Below are positions 20,760 through 30,690 of a stretch of DNA of 64,000 nt, piece by piece. The stretch comes from Megascapheus bottae (lineage: Eukaryota > Chordata > Mammalia > Rodentia > Geomyidae): positions 22,765,110-22,829,109 of the forward strand of contig JANJXV010000025.1 in the NCBI GenBank assembly GCA_024803745.1, given 5' to 3'. The position numbers were made by a program, and so were the translations under genes. The notes below the pieces were generated by a model that ran no database searches, had not been told where the DNA came from, and saw nothing but the letters and a program-made list of their open reading frames with translations. Position 1 is the first letter of the stretch, and every line of letters begins with the position of its first letter.

Positions 20760-20900
20760 GGGCAGGCCAATCCCTTCACCACCAATTTAATGCTGAGAGC
20801 CTGTGATGTTCATCAAATCTGACAGCATTTTGGTAAACGGCGGCTCTGTTGATTAGGCCGCTGTCCACCCAAGTATTACAAGGCCAGGGAAGCCATAAAT
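20760..20900. other. Repeat-free conserved-element candidate
   Basis: The sequence holds homeodomain-like words (accaatttaatgctgaga, gttgattaggccg) and sits in a repeat-poor intron. It is not coding in any frame I can join. Conservation is not measured here. Confidence 0.35.
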
Positions 20901-21529
20901 CTTAATCCACTGATGGCGGCAGAAAGATCTAAGGCCCAGAAGTGTGTGGGAGTGGGGGGAGGACAGTAGGAACAGATGCCATATGTCTATCGCCAGCAAC
21001 CTGCCCCACAGCCAGGGTGGTGGCAATGGCCCCCCGGTATCCACTGCCAACCGCTACCAGACCCCCAGACAGACGGTGTAGACCCCTTCTGGGGGTACAC
21101 GGCGTCTGTCACCCATGAGCAGGTGGCTCTGTGACGTTCTGGCTGAAGGACCTTCCAACCTGTGTGCCTTGGCTGCCTCTTCCCATTGCACTGGGGAAGC
21201 CTGTGCCCCCCAAGTTCTGCCCACTTGCTGGGCAGGATGAAGGGCTGTGACTCGCACGTGAACTGGCAGATGGATTGTGTGGGGTCAGAAGACATGAATG
21301 TGTCACTCAAGGGGTTTTTGAGAAAAGACGGTGGCAGGGGGAAAGTGGGGTGGGGAGGGTAAGATGCAAGGGGTGGGAGGTGGCAGGGAGAAGGATGAGG
21401 ACAAGACTTTCTTCCTCTGTATCCCAGGGAGCCAGAGGTCTGTCTCAGTGGACTTAGGACTTAATTCTACTGCTTTGGGGTCAAAGACGCCATCTTGCCC
21501 TTCTCCCCATTTTGGCTTAGGAGACACAG

Positions 21530-21605
21530 GCACGGGCGGCTCAGGTCTGTCATCCTAGCTGCTCAGGAGGCTGAGATCTGAGGCTCAGGCTCTGGGTGCA
21601 AATTG
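21530..21605 (+). mobile_element. Composite SINE left-arm fragment
   Basis: The stretch gctcaggaggctgagatctg preceded by gtctgtcatcctagctg is the B1-like arm only. Confidence 0.7.
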
Positions 21606-21994
21606 GGCTCTGCCTAAGACATGCATCCCAGCCACAGTGAGGGAGGAAATCCAGGACAATGCCGGGGAGGAGGGGGAGGGAAGGTGTTAAGCTTTTCAAG
21701 ATGTCCCATGGGGGCTAGCTCACGGGACAGGGTCTTTCTTGGAATGCCTGAGCTCCATCATTCCCAGCTGTCCTGGGCAGTGGCCCTCCCGGCAGCCACA
21801 GCCAATTGCCCTTGCTTTTTGAACAGTGTACCTGGACGCCCAGCTCTGTGCTTGTGCCTTACTGTCAGCCACTCTCTGATCAGAATTAGTCCGAGTGGTC
21901 TCCTGTTGTTAGGCACCGAGTGACCCCTGACTGACAGGAGTACAGAAGGACAATGAGCCCTTGTGGCTTTGGGAAGCCAGGAAATTAGACCTGA

Positions 21995-22145
21995 TTAGGC
22001 CCTGGAAAGTGTGGAGCCTTTGGAGAGACAGGGCAGGATGCTAATTAATCTTAGGCCGAGTGTCTTAAGTTGTATGGACCCGAGACCTGCCGCTAATTCA
22101 AAGGCAAAGACAGAAATGTAATTCTTGATCACAGATAGCATCCAA
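21995..22145. other. Repeat-free conserved-element candidate
   Basis: It has several TAAT/ATTA words (gatgctaattaatcttagg, gccgctaattcaaagg) in single-copy-looking sequence. Confidence 0.3.
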
Positions 22146-22264
22146 ACAATCCAGAGATGTGTCTGCATGAGCTGGGGAGAAAGGCCTGGTGAATGAGAGA
22201 AGCAGCTGCAGGGCCGTGCTCTCCCTCTGTTCTTCACCATGCCCTGGGATCTCATAGCCACTGA

Positions 22265-22355
22265 GTGCAAGGCTGGGGACTTGCAGCCGCCAGCCCCAGT
22301 TCAAATCCCAGCCTCCCCTGCTTTCTGCTACTGTGGCCTCAACTTCTCCAGCAAC
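22265..22355 (+). mobile_element. MIR-like relic
   Basis: The order 'gttcaaatcccagcctcccc', tactgtggcctcaac follows the MIR consensus (gttcaaatcccagctctgcc ... ctgtgtgacctt). Confidence 0.5.
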
Positions 22356-22566
22356 ACAATGAGGCATAGGAATCCCTGGGTTCCTACCCGGGCCAATCAG
22401 ACACACCAGCTGAGGCCTGGGCCAGGGTGACGGAGCCAGCTTCTCATCCTGCCAGCCAGGACTTCGGTAACCATGGTCAGAAACAATTCCTGGCCAGAGC
22501 TACAAACCTAAGCTCACTTCTGAAACCAGCTCTGGGAAATCTGAATGCACAGTGAGACTCCCTCAG

Positions 22567-22582
22567 GCAGAGGGGGCGCTGT
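22567..22582 (+). promoter_or_regulatory. Candidate CTCF core motif
   Basis: AGGGGGCGCT at 22571-22580 matches the CTCF core. The flanks (ggcag) are weaker. It lies about 400 bases from exon d. Confidence 0.3.
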
Positions 22583-22744
22583 GCGGACAAGAATGTGGGA
22601 CTCGGAGCAGAAGATGGGGGTCCAGTCTGAGCTGACCCCCCTGGCAACAATCATCTCCTTTTCGCTAAAAAGTCAGCTGGCACTGGACCCCTCCTCTACC
22701 CTGAGGGGAAGGAGGGGCAGCGCCCTCAGCTTCAGAAAAAAGGT

Positions 22745-22792
22745 CTTGGCAGCTGGAACCAGGGCTGGCACACAGTAGGTGCTCAGGGAACA
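22745..22792 (+). mobile_element. L2/MIR-type 3' relic
   Basis: ggctggcacacagtaggtgc followed by tcagg resembles the common 'ctggcacatagtaggtgctca' of old mammalian repeats. Confidence 0.45.
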
Positions 22793-22984
22793 GTGGCTGG
22801 AGGGGGGAGTCTGCCCCGGGTGACTCTCCGGTGGGGTCAGGCTGGCTCTAGGTCCCCTGAGCAGCTGTACAGACAGAGACGGCATCAGGGGAGTCCAAGG
22901 ACACGCCACCACCTTCCACCCCAACCCACCCGGGCTAGTGTTCTAGACTCTGAGTCCAGAGTCCAGGGTCCTGAGTTTCCAGAC

Positions 22985-23082
22985 CTGGTGCCATCCTCGG
23001 CGCTGGACCTTGCTGGGAGCCGTCCTCGAACTGCGTCCTAACATCTCTTCCATGTCTCCAAACAAGGGTCTTCGTCCATAAT
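22985..23082 (-). CDS. KATNIP: KATNIP coding exon d (98 nt)
   Basis: The minus strand shows CTTCTGCCTGTAG, then two bases that complete an Asp codon with exon c, then 32 codons ending CACCAG. The peptide starts YGRRPLFGDMEEMLGRSS and ends with the basic stretch APSKVQRRGWHQ. The words YGRR, SSRTAPSKVQRRGWHQ and the following KSVQIRTEAG match my memory of the KATNIP N-terminus closely. This is the best single piece of identity evidence. The donor is GTCTGG, lacking the usual purine at +3, so it is a weak site. It is too short and in the wrong frame to stand out as an open frame, and was found from the flanking phases. Confidence 0.87.
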
Positions 23083-23219
23083 CTACAGGCAGAAGGCAGC
23101 TGGTGAGGCACAGGTGTCAGGTCACACCGACAGCTCCTCTGAAACCTGCACCTGCCACGAGGCTGGCGTGCCCACGGGCTCACAGCACGGCCCGTAGCAG
23201 CAATACGTCAGAAAACTAC

Positions 23220-23322
23220 CAGAGCTGAGCCTGGCAGCGCACACCTGTAATGCCAGGCCTTGGGTGTTTGGGGCAGAAGGACCACCAGTTCCAGGTCAGC
23301 CTGCGTTAACTTAGTGAGAGGA
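23220..23322 (+). mobile_element. B1 SINE
   Basis: gagcctggcagcgcacacctgtaatgcc-type start, 'ccaggtcagcctgcgttaac' and a purine-rich tail (gaaagaaaag). Confidence 0.75.
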
Positions 23323-23782
23323 AAGAAAAGAAGGGAAGAAGGGAGAGGAGGAAACAAATGCCCAGCAAAAAGCCGAGAAGTTAAGTGGGGCAGGCCTGAG
23401 GGAACCAGGAATCACCTCCAGAAATAGATGGGGTCTGGGGAAGTTCATCCAACAGTCTAACTGTGTGGTAGAGGCAGGGCGGGGGGGATGTGTTTGGGGA
23501 GTCCCAAATAGCAGCCTTGCCACATTGAGAGGGAGGGAAGTTGTGTGTTTTGTTTCTCTTTTTGCTCTGCCTACTGGAAAGCTCCTGGGAAGCTCTGTGT
23601 CTTGACTCTCCTAGGGGAACATTCAGGCCTGGCTTTCTCCTCTCATGCCAAGCTGTTGTGCTGACTTCTACCATGGCTGTGACACAGTGTGTTAGAATAA
23701 CACCAATCAAGGACTCTGGAGGCCTTGCAACATTTCTGTAGACATGTGACATTTCCCTTTCTCCTCCCCTTCCCCCACCTCA

Positions 23783-24000
23783 CCCTTCTTTGTGTCAGTC
23801 CTGAGGCTTGAACTCAGGGCCTGGGTACTGTTCCTTAGCCCCTCCACCCCCCAATACTGACATTCTAACACTTGAGCCAGAGCTCCTCTTTTGACTTTTT
23901 GGTAGCTAATCAACCTTCCTGCCTGGAGTTGGACTCAAACTTTGATCAACAGATCTCAACCTCCTAGGACGACAGGTGTGGGCCACTAGCACATCCAGCA
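23783..24000 (-). mobile_element. Composite SINE
   Basis: In minus orientation: 'cttgaactcagggcctggg' at the tail side, 'cacttgagccagagctcc' at the right-arm box A, 'ctaggacgacaggtgtggg' at the head. Confidence 0.82.
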
Positions 24001-24029
24001 TGGCATTTCTTAGGCTGTTTAATCCTCCT

Positions 24030-24130
24030 TGGCCTGCCAGTTGTTTTACAGAAAAGGAACGCAAGGATCAGAGATGTCCCCAGTGGCCTGAGATCTCAAA
24101 GCCAGAAGAGGCAGAACGGGGTTGGGTGAA
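24030..24130 (-). mobile_element. MIR/L2-like relic
   Basis: ttttacagaaaaggaacgc then agatctcaaagccagaag resembles 'ttttacagatgaggaaactgagg ... cacacagctag'. Very diverged. Confidence 0.35.
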
Positions 24131-24202
24131 ATGCACCCCTGTCTCTTTCCATGCTGAGGAGGGGGTCCTCTGGCCCCCCGCGGACAAGCACCCTTGCCGA
24201 TT

Positions 24203-24285
24203 TCATGTTAAAGAAGAGAAGATGGAGGCCCAGAGGGGCCAAAAAGCTTCCCCCCTATGAACAGCAAACTGGGGTCTGACTCCAT
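24203..24285 (-). mobile_element. MIR/L2-like relic
   Basis: gaagatggaggcccagaggggcc with aactggggtctgactcc again follows the 'gaggaaactgaggcccagagagg' pattern. Confidence 0.4.
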
Positions 24286-24614
24286 GCACCCTGTCTTCTT
24301 CCCGCACAATCTGAGGTCACACCTGGCAGCTCTCCTGGGCTACATGGGGTCTGTTACACTCTTGGGGGAGGGGGTCCTGTGATGCCATGAGAGAGGGAGG
24401 GATGAGAGTGTTCAAAATGACACAATGAATGGCAGCTCAGGGATGGCGCAGGGGTTAGGTACTAAAATGATGGCGGCAGCAGTGACTCTGGGGTATTATC
24501 TACAAAAATTCTCCATCCCTTGTGCTCAAGCTCCAGGAAAGGTCAATCTGGAATTTACTACTCTGGTGGCTTTGTTTGATGGCACGAAGGCCAAAACCAG
24601 TTTAAAAAGGAAGC

Positions 24615-24712
24615 AAGGGCTGGGGATATGGCTTAGTGCTCACCTGAGGCCCTAGGTTCAATCCCTCCCTCAGTACCATATAAATAACAAATAAAATGAA
24701 TTGTTTTTTAAG
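24615..24712 (+). mobile_element. ID element
   Basis: It starts agggctggggatatggctta and has box B-like aggttcaatccc, with an A/T-rich tail. It is monomeric. Confidence 0.85.
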
Positions 24713-24721
24713 AGGGACATC

Positions 24722-24805
24722 TCAGATTGGGGTGCAGCTGTATGGCAGAGCATTTGTCTAGTTCCATCCCTATCTCCCATCCCTCGTATGGTTAAGAAAG
24801 AAAAA
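24722..24805 (+). mobile_element. ID-like fragment
   Basis: ttggggtgcagctgtatggc and agagcatttgtctag resemble ID box A; the rest is lost. Confidence 0.6.
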
Positions 24806-24819
24806 ATAATAATAGTTTA

Positions 24820-25065
24820 AAAGCTGAGCACTGGTGCTCACATCTATGATCCTGGCTTCTCAGGAGGCTGAGATCTGAGGATCGAGGTTCAAAGCCATCC
24901 TGGTCAAGAAAGTCTATGAGACTCTTATTGTCAATTAACTACCCAGAAATCTAGAAATGGAGGTGTGGCTCAAAAGCGGGAGAGTGCTAGCCTTGAGAGG
25001 AAACGCCCAAGGACAGTGCACAGGCCCTGGGTTCAAGTCCTAGAACTGACATTAGAAGGAAAAAA
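24820..25065 (+). mobile_element. Composite SINE
   Basis: Full length: ctcaggaggctgagatctgagg, linker 'cttattgtcaattaac', right arm 'gtgtggctcaaaagcggg' and end gttcaagtcctagaactg. Confidence 0.88.
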
Positions 25066-25159
25066 ATAACAAATGATTTCTTTTTCTCCTTTTATGACCT
25101 CTTCCTGGCCAAGTAGGTATAGTTATTAACCTATTACATTAACTAGTTACTTGTTTCTT

Positions 25160-25356
25160 TTCTGGCCAGTCCTGGGGCTTGAATTCAGGGCCGGGACACT
25201 GTCCTTAAGCTCCTTTGGTTCAAGGCTAGCACTCTACCACTTGAGCCACAGCACCACTTCCAGCTTTTTCTGTGTATGTGGTACTGAGGAATCGAACCCA
25301 GGGCTTCATGTATGCTAGGTGAGCACTCTATCACTAGGCCACCTTCCCAGCCCCTC
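25160..25356 (-). mobile_element. Dimeric IDL-type SINE
   Basis: It runs from the tail-side ggccagtcctggggcttg to the head 'ctaggccaccttcccagccc'. The reverse box B ggaatcgaaccc is intact. Confidence 0.9.
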
Positions 25357-25523
25357 ACCAGTTCCTATAAGTTCACATATGTAGGCAGACACAACCACAG
25401 TTCTGGCTTTCTCCTTCCTAGGGTGCGGGGATGGCTCTGCTGGACACACACTCTGTCACTGCGCCCCACCCCCAGTCCCTTCTTTAAGAACAGAGGCAGG
25501 CCGGGTCGGGGGCCCAAACTCAC

Positions 25524-25693
25524 CGTGTGTGCCCTCCGCCTGTGAGGCACTCCTGGAAAAGTCTGCGTGCACAGCTTTACGTGGGGACGTCCTGGGCTCA
25601 GAATTGGCCCCGTTGACGTAGACGGAGAAGCCCTGCTCCAGGTGTTCCAGCCTCCTCTGCACAGGGTCCTTGGCTTTCAAGTGTTTTAATATC
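25524..25693 (-). CDS. KATNIP: KATNIP coding exon c (170 nt)
   Basis: The acceptor is CTTATCCTCCAG. The first base completes an Arg codon with exon b, followed by 56 codons and one base. The donor is CACACG before GTGAGT, a near-consensus site. The peptide runs ILKHLKAKDPVQRRLEHLEQ, then GFSVYVNGANSE, then a Ser/Arg/Lys-rich segment with SPRKAVHADFSRSAS. The first 20 residues are helical and charged and continue the coiled-coil-like segment begun in exon b. 'EHLEQGFSVYVNGAN' is a distinctive KATNIP wording as I recall it. The later part looks disordered and phosphorylatable. The neighbouring exons join without stops on both sides. Confidence 0.88.
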
Positions 25694-26114
25694 CTGGAGG
25701 ATAAGGGAACAGCTGAGCCCCCCCCCCCCGACCTTCCCCCAGGCCCCAGCCCACCCTGAACCACTTTGGTGATGGTGGAGCATCTCCAATCAGAGTCCGG
25801 GTGCTGCATGCCCAGCTGTTTGTGCAGACATGCCCAGGACATTCACAGAGAAGCTGGGGGTGAGGGGGCAGGGCGGGTCACTCCTGCTCAAGGGCTGTGA
25901 GCAGCACCGAGCCCACACAGCTCCTGGCCCCGTGGTAGCTGAGGCAGAAAGGAGGCCGGGGTGCTGCGGCTGGTGTCTCACAGCCTGGGTTTTGTGGCAT
26001 GATCCCAATTTTATGCAATCTTCCTCTGTGTGAACAGTGATACTTTGAAACACATCAGAAAGTGGTCAAAGCTTTGTGGGAGAGATTTTTTTAAATAATG
26101 CAACCACACAGCCA

Positions 26115-26226
26115 TATCCCAGCACGGTGGCTCACGTCTGTCATCCTAGCTACTCAGGGGGCTGAGCTCTGAGGATCAAAGTTCAAAGCCAGCCCAGGCA
26201 GGGAAGTCCATTTGTGAGACTCTATT
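26115..26226 (+). mobile_element. Composite SINE left half (split)
   Basis: cccagcacggtggctcacg through 'gtccatttgtgagactctat'. It is interrupted by an opposite-strand SINE; the right half resumes at 26456. Confidence 0.85.
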
Positions 26227-26452
26227 TTTGTTTTTGGTGGGTCGTGGGGCTTGAACTCAGCCTGGGTACTGCTCCTAAGCTCTTCAACTCAAGGCTATAG
26301 CCCCACCCTTGAGCCAAGCCCCACGTCCCATTCTCCAGAAGTTAACTGGAAATAAGAGTCTCCAGTCTTTTTGTGCCAGGGCTGGTTCGAGCCTCAGATC
26401 TCAGCCTCCTGAGTAGCTAGGATTACAGGCCTGAGCCACCGTGCCAGGCCAC
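26227..26452 (-). mobile_element. Composite SINE inserted in opposite orientation
   Basis: The T-rich tail is at left and the head gcctgagccaccgtgccagg at right. Diverged flanking repeats (tgagactctat / gagatccctat) mark the target duplication. Confidence 0.85.
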
Positions 26453-26455
26453 TTT

Positions 26456-26576
26456 TGAGATCCCTATCTCCAATCCATCAGCAAAAAGCCAGAAATGGAG
26501 CTGAGGCTCAAGTGACAGAGTGATAGCCTTGAACACAAAAGATCAGGGACAGTGCCCAGGCACTGAGTTCAAACTA
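26456..26576 (+). mobile_element. Composite SINE right half (split)
   Basis: It continues the host element: 'ctccaatccatcagcaaaaag', 'gctgaggctcaagtgacag' and gagttcaaac. Confidence 0.82.
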
Positions 26577-26588
26577 CACAAACTGTGT

Positions 26589-26589
<1 letters not shown>

Positions 26590-26626
<37 letters not shown>
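26590..26626 (+). repeat. (AC)n microsatellite
   Basis: A perfect ac array at the tail of the SINE to its left. Confidence 0.97.
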
Positions 26627-26628
<2 letters not shown>

Positions 26629-26629
26629 T

Positions 26630-26845
26630 CTAGAGGCTGGAAATGTGGCCTAGTAGGAGAGTGCCTGCCTAACATGCATGCATGTATGCATGAAGCCCTG
26701 GGTTCAATTCCTGATGTGCCACATAAACAGAAAAAGCTAGAAGTGGTGCTGTGGCTCAAGCAGTAGACTACTTGCCTTGAGCAAAAGAAGCTCAGGGACA
26801 GTCCCCAGGCCCTGAGTTCAAGCCCCAGGACTGACAAACAAAAGA
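26630..26845 (+). mobile_element. Dimeric IDL-type SINE, diverged
   Basis: aggctggaaatgtggcctag with box B-like ggttcaattcc. The left monomer has an extra gcatgcatgtatgcatg duplication. Confidence 0.85.
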
Positions 26846-26849
26846 CTAC

Positions 26850-27236
26850 ATGCTTAGGATATAACAGCAAAAGTTGCTATATGGGCTTGTATCAAATTAA
26901 AAACCACCTGTATAGCAAAAGAGACAACTTCCAGACTCAAGAGACAATCCACCAATGGAAGAAAGTCATTGCTCACCATTTATCTGACTATGGATTCATA
27001 TCCAGAGGATAGTGCTCTAAAAATTAAACACCAGAAGAACAAATAACCCAGTAATTAAACGGACAAGCAAATTAAACAGACAGTTCACAAAAGGAGGAGA
27101 ACAAAAGGCCAGTTAAGTACACGAAGAAATGCTCACCATCCCCAGCCATAAGGAAATACACATCAACACTGCGTGGTTACTGAGATTCATTCTGTCTCAT
27201 CACAGTCACAACGGCTGTCATTGAGAAAGCAGATGG
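26850..27236 (+). mobile_element. L1 ORF2 3'-region fragment
   Basis: The wording 'catttatctgactatggattc', 'atatccagaggatag', cacaaaaggaggagaacaaa and 'gaaatgctcaccatcccc' tracks the last part of mammalian L1 ORF2. Frameshifts and stops are frequent, so this is a dead copy. Its right side abuts a SINE. Confidence 0.85.
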
Positions 27237-27464
27237 GAGCAGGTGTGGTGGCTCTCACCTGTCATCCTAGCTACTCAGGAGGCTGAGATCTGAGGGTTGA
27301 GGTGCAGAGCCACTCCGGTAGGAAGATTCATGAGACTCTTATCTTCAATGAACCACCAGAAGACCAGAAGCCGTGTTGTGGCTCAAAATGGTAGAGTGCT
27401 AGCCTTGAGCTGAAGAGCTCGGGGACAGCGCCCAGGCCCAGAGTTCAAGCAAAAAAAAAAAAGG
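27237..27464 (+). mobile_element. Composite SINE
   Basis: Complete from gcaggtgtggtggctctcac to gagttcaagc and an A12 tail. It sits directly at the broken end of the L1 fragment. Confidence 0.88.
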
Positions 27465-28704
27465 TGGATGATCAGACATCACAACACACGGAAAGGAAGC
27501 TAGGGGCCCCTGACCGGGGAAGTGGAAGGCAAGACATCAGAAGACAGTCATGATTAAAGAGACGCTGCAGAAGGAGGATTGCTTGTGAGCACTGAGCTGG
27601 CAGGGGTTGAAATGCGAAGTTACCATAAGTGTGCATGTGTGTGGGCCCAGAGTAGAAAGCAACAAAGGAAGAAAGGAAATCAGTTGTGGACGGGGCTGCT
27701 CTGGCTGAGTTTCTTCATTTATTTTTGAATGCTTTCTTTGTGGTTGAGACATCCATCTTTTGCACAATCGTGGCAGGAACATTTATTATACACATGGCTT
27801 ATCTCTTTGCCAGCGCTGGAAAGCCTGTGAGATGCCGGGATTGTTGAACAACAACAGAAAACACAAGTAACTAAGAGACCATTTTCAGGCAGGGGAAGAG
27901 CTGTGCTCAGGGGATGCTCTGGGTACCAGAGATCACTGTGAGGAGAGACACCTGCTGGGGAAACCTGTTCACCTGGGCAGCCAGGCTGCCTCGACTTCCC
28001 CTCGGAGATCACCCAGTCTCCAGATGTGTAAGATGCAGGACTGGCATTGTGCCTCTCCATAAGAGGATGATGAATGCATGCATGGATTTATGCAAGTGAT
28101 AAACTAGGTGGTAATTATTCAGACTGAGAGAGGAACTTCCCTCCCACAGGGGTCTGGCAAGGCCTCCGTTTAGTTCCAATGCTACCTAACATTGAGCGCT
28201 GCCAACTTACAGCCCTGGGCCTATATTCCTTCTCTTGCTGGCTGTCCTTTAGTGGTGAGGTGTCAAGGGCCTGGGGAGAGGCCGAGCTGACAGAAGGAGA
28301 GGCACTCGTAGCACAGGGCTGGCCGCCTCTGTGCCTTCAGGGACCTTTGTTACAATTGGCCCAGCACCCATGCCAGGAACTGGGCAGAAGAGGGTGAGGG
28401 GGTGATGGTGGTGTTGGCTGATGGCTAGGCCCCCAGGCTGTGGGGCCTAGGCCTGCCTAGTGGGGACAAGTGCAAGCCTGCAGGGTGCTGTTTTCTCGGT
28501 TGTCACCCCAGAAGAATAACTGCTCAGCCTGGGGTAGTGTTGGGTGGAAGGAAACTGGGTACGGGGACGCCACCATTTCCCCAGCTCATGTAATTTTGGC
28601 AGGTCCTTGAAGCCCTAGCAGACCTGTTTCTTCTTTGGTGAAAGGAGTCTGGGGTTGCCTGCACTGGACAAAACATGGCACTGGGCAAAATATGGCACTG
28701 GCCT

Positions 28705-28800
28705 GTCTTCCTTCTCTCCATCCCTCCTTTCTTCCTTCTGCCCACTCTCCCTCTCTCCCTTCCGCCCTCCATCTCCTCGTGGGGTGGCAGGTCTCCCTCC
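28705..28800 (+). repeat. Pyrimidine-rich tract
   Basis: ttcc, ctcc and ccct units over about 90 bases, without a clear SINE origin. Confidence 0.6.
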
Positions 28801-29564
28801 CCTCTGAGAGGATATTCCTCCAACGCCCTTTCTCAAGGACTGAATGATAATGTGGTAGCAATTTGTATCCACCCCCCCCCCCGCCCCCAATCACACAGCT
28901 GCTCTAGGAGGCGAGGGCCCCCGTCTCTCTCCAGTCTGGCCAGGTCGCCCGTACCTCTAATCACCCCTTGGAAGTGATTACATCTTGCGTGGGCCCAGTG
29001 ACCAGAATCACTAAGAGTCTGGCAGGATGAGGCAGGGCTGCTAAGCTCCACAGCGCCTCCTCCACTCGGAGCACAAGGCAGCCCTCTGCCTCTTCTGCCA
29101 CAACTATGGGGGCCTCAATCTCAGTCTGCCATCTCCAGGGACTCCAAACACAGTTGCAGGGGTCATGGGGACCCCCGGGACCAGTGCCACTTGGAGGATT
29201 GACTCCAGCTCTCACTTTGTAGGGCACAGCGGTCTGTCAAGTCATTAGACCACGGGAGGGGCTGGCTCAGAAAGGGGGATGCAGCCCAGGAAGGGATATG
29301 GTAATCCATCTCTGCCCTTAGGCTGGCATTCAGAAGGTACTGGGCTCCTCCACTGAGGAAAGATGGAAGGAGGGACTTCCCTTGACTGTCTCAGCCATGA
29401 TGGGATCTATACACCCCAGATCAACTCTCTTGGGGAAAACAGAGGAAAGAGATGGAGAATCACTGATTTTTAGTGATATAACTTAAGCACCTAGATCCAG
29501 CCATGCCTGAAGCCACAGTATCATGTTGGGTTTCTTTCTTTTCGGTCTTTCTCTTGTGAGACTG

Positions 29565-29632
29565 GCCATGGTTCCTGGAGCCTCTTGAATGCTAGGCAAG
29601 CACTCTACTGCTGAGCCACCTCCCGGAGCCCA
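29565..29632 (-). mobile_element. ID-like element fragment
   Basis: The plus strand gctaggcaagcactctactg and ctgagccacctcccgg is the reverse of an ID left end. Confidence 0.75.
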
Positions 29633-29782
29633 AGCGTGATTTGGGAAGTTTGGGAGCTGGTAGATGTCCCATTAAGCCAACTTCACTTAGGGTTTCTGTC
29701 CCTTACAACCAAAAGAACACTAAGTAATCACCCAGGTTTCCCCCACTGCAGTATTTCCCCGCATGTTAAAGGTAACAAATGT

Positions 29783-29995
29783 CACTCAGGAGGCTGAGAT
29801 TGAAGAATCATGGTTCTAAGTCAGCTGGGCAGGAGAGTCATTCTTGAGACTCTGATCTCCAATGAACCACCAAACAGACCCACGTCAAACAGTGGCTCAA
29901 GTGGTAGAGAGCATCATCCTTAAGCAAAAAACAGCTATGAGGCTGTACCTAGGCCTTGAGTTCAAGCCCCAGGGCTGACATACAAACACACATAC
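29783..29995 (+). mobile_element. 5'-truncated composite SINE
   Basis: It starts inside the left arm (cactcaggaggctgagattg) and ends 'gagttcaagccccagggctg' with an ac-rich tail. Confidence 0.82.
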
Positions 29996-30082
29996 CCACA
30001 AATATTTTATGCCGCTGTACCTGGCTGGGACTCTGCAAAAGACCCAACTCGTCCAACACAGGGCACAGCCATACCCCCAGTC

Positions 30083-30320
30083 TTTTTTTTTGGTCCATCA
30101 TGGGATTTGAACTCTGGACCTGGGCATTATCCTTGAGCTCTTTAGCTCAAGGCTACCGCCCTACCCCTTGAGCCACAGCGCCACTCCCGGTTTTCTAGTG
30201 GTTCATTGGAGATAAAGAGTCTCACGGACTTGAGTGCCTGGGCTGGTTTTGAACCGTGATCCTCAGATCTCAGCCTCCTGAGTAGCTAGGATTATAGGCG
30301 TGAACCACGATGCCCGGCTT
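30083..30320 (-). mobile_element. Composite SINE
   Basis: A well-preserved minus copy: T9 tail, ccccttgagccacagcgcc, 'ggatcctcagatctc'-type left arm and head cgtgaaccacgatgcccgg. Confidence 0.9.
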
Positions 30321-30429
30321 AACACCCCCATTTTTCACAGGCCTCCCTCCTGGTAAGGAATTTCTCTGTGGCTCTCCCTTCTCGTTTCCTACCATCCAGT
30401 GGCTCCAGCTCAGTACAGCACCTCTCTCC

Positions 30430-30690
30430 CTCCCTCACCGCCACAATGGATGGCGACTCAGTTTTGATATATTTTTAATCGCCTTGGTGCTAGATAACCT
30501 TGTCTCTGGAAATCCTCATCTGTGCCATCAGCCAGTACCTCTTGAATCGCACCCTTATCGATCGCCCGATTAATGAGAAACAATTTGCTCCTAAGAAGCC
30601 TTGACGCTCTGTCCTCTGACAAGACTCATGGAGATATTAAACAATCACCCAGGTGTTCCATGGCGCCTTCAGCTTGCCAGTAATCAAATA
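30430..30690. other. Repeat-free conserved-element candidate
   Basis: It retains clustered CpGs (cttatcgatcgcccgatt) next to AT-rich words (gattaatgagaaacaatttg, ggagatattaaacaatc). There is no open frame joined to the gene. It is placed immediately beyond a SINE, in a repeat-poor block. Confidence 0.35.

Larger units (their letters stand above)
19448..22984 (-). other. KATNIP: Intron between exons d and e
   Basis: A 3.5 kb phase-0 intron, unusually poor in repeats: only a SINE fragment near 21.55 kb and MIR-type relics. The stretch 19.6-20.7 kb is GC-rich, with a ggggcggggc word at 20501-20510. An AT-richer block at 20760-20900 is described separately. Confidence 0.75.
23083..25523 (-). other. 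KATNIP: Intron between exons c and d
   Basis: A 2.4 kb phase-1 intron. It carries a B1, two composite SINEs, one dimeric SINE, ID monomers and two MIR/L2-like patches. No further exon is required by phase. Confidence 0.75.
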
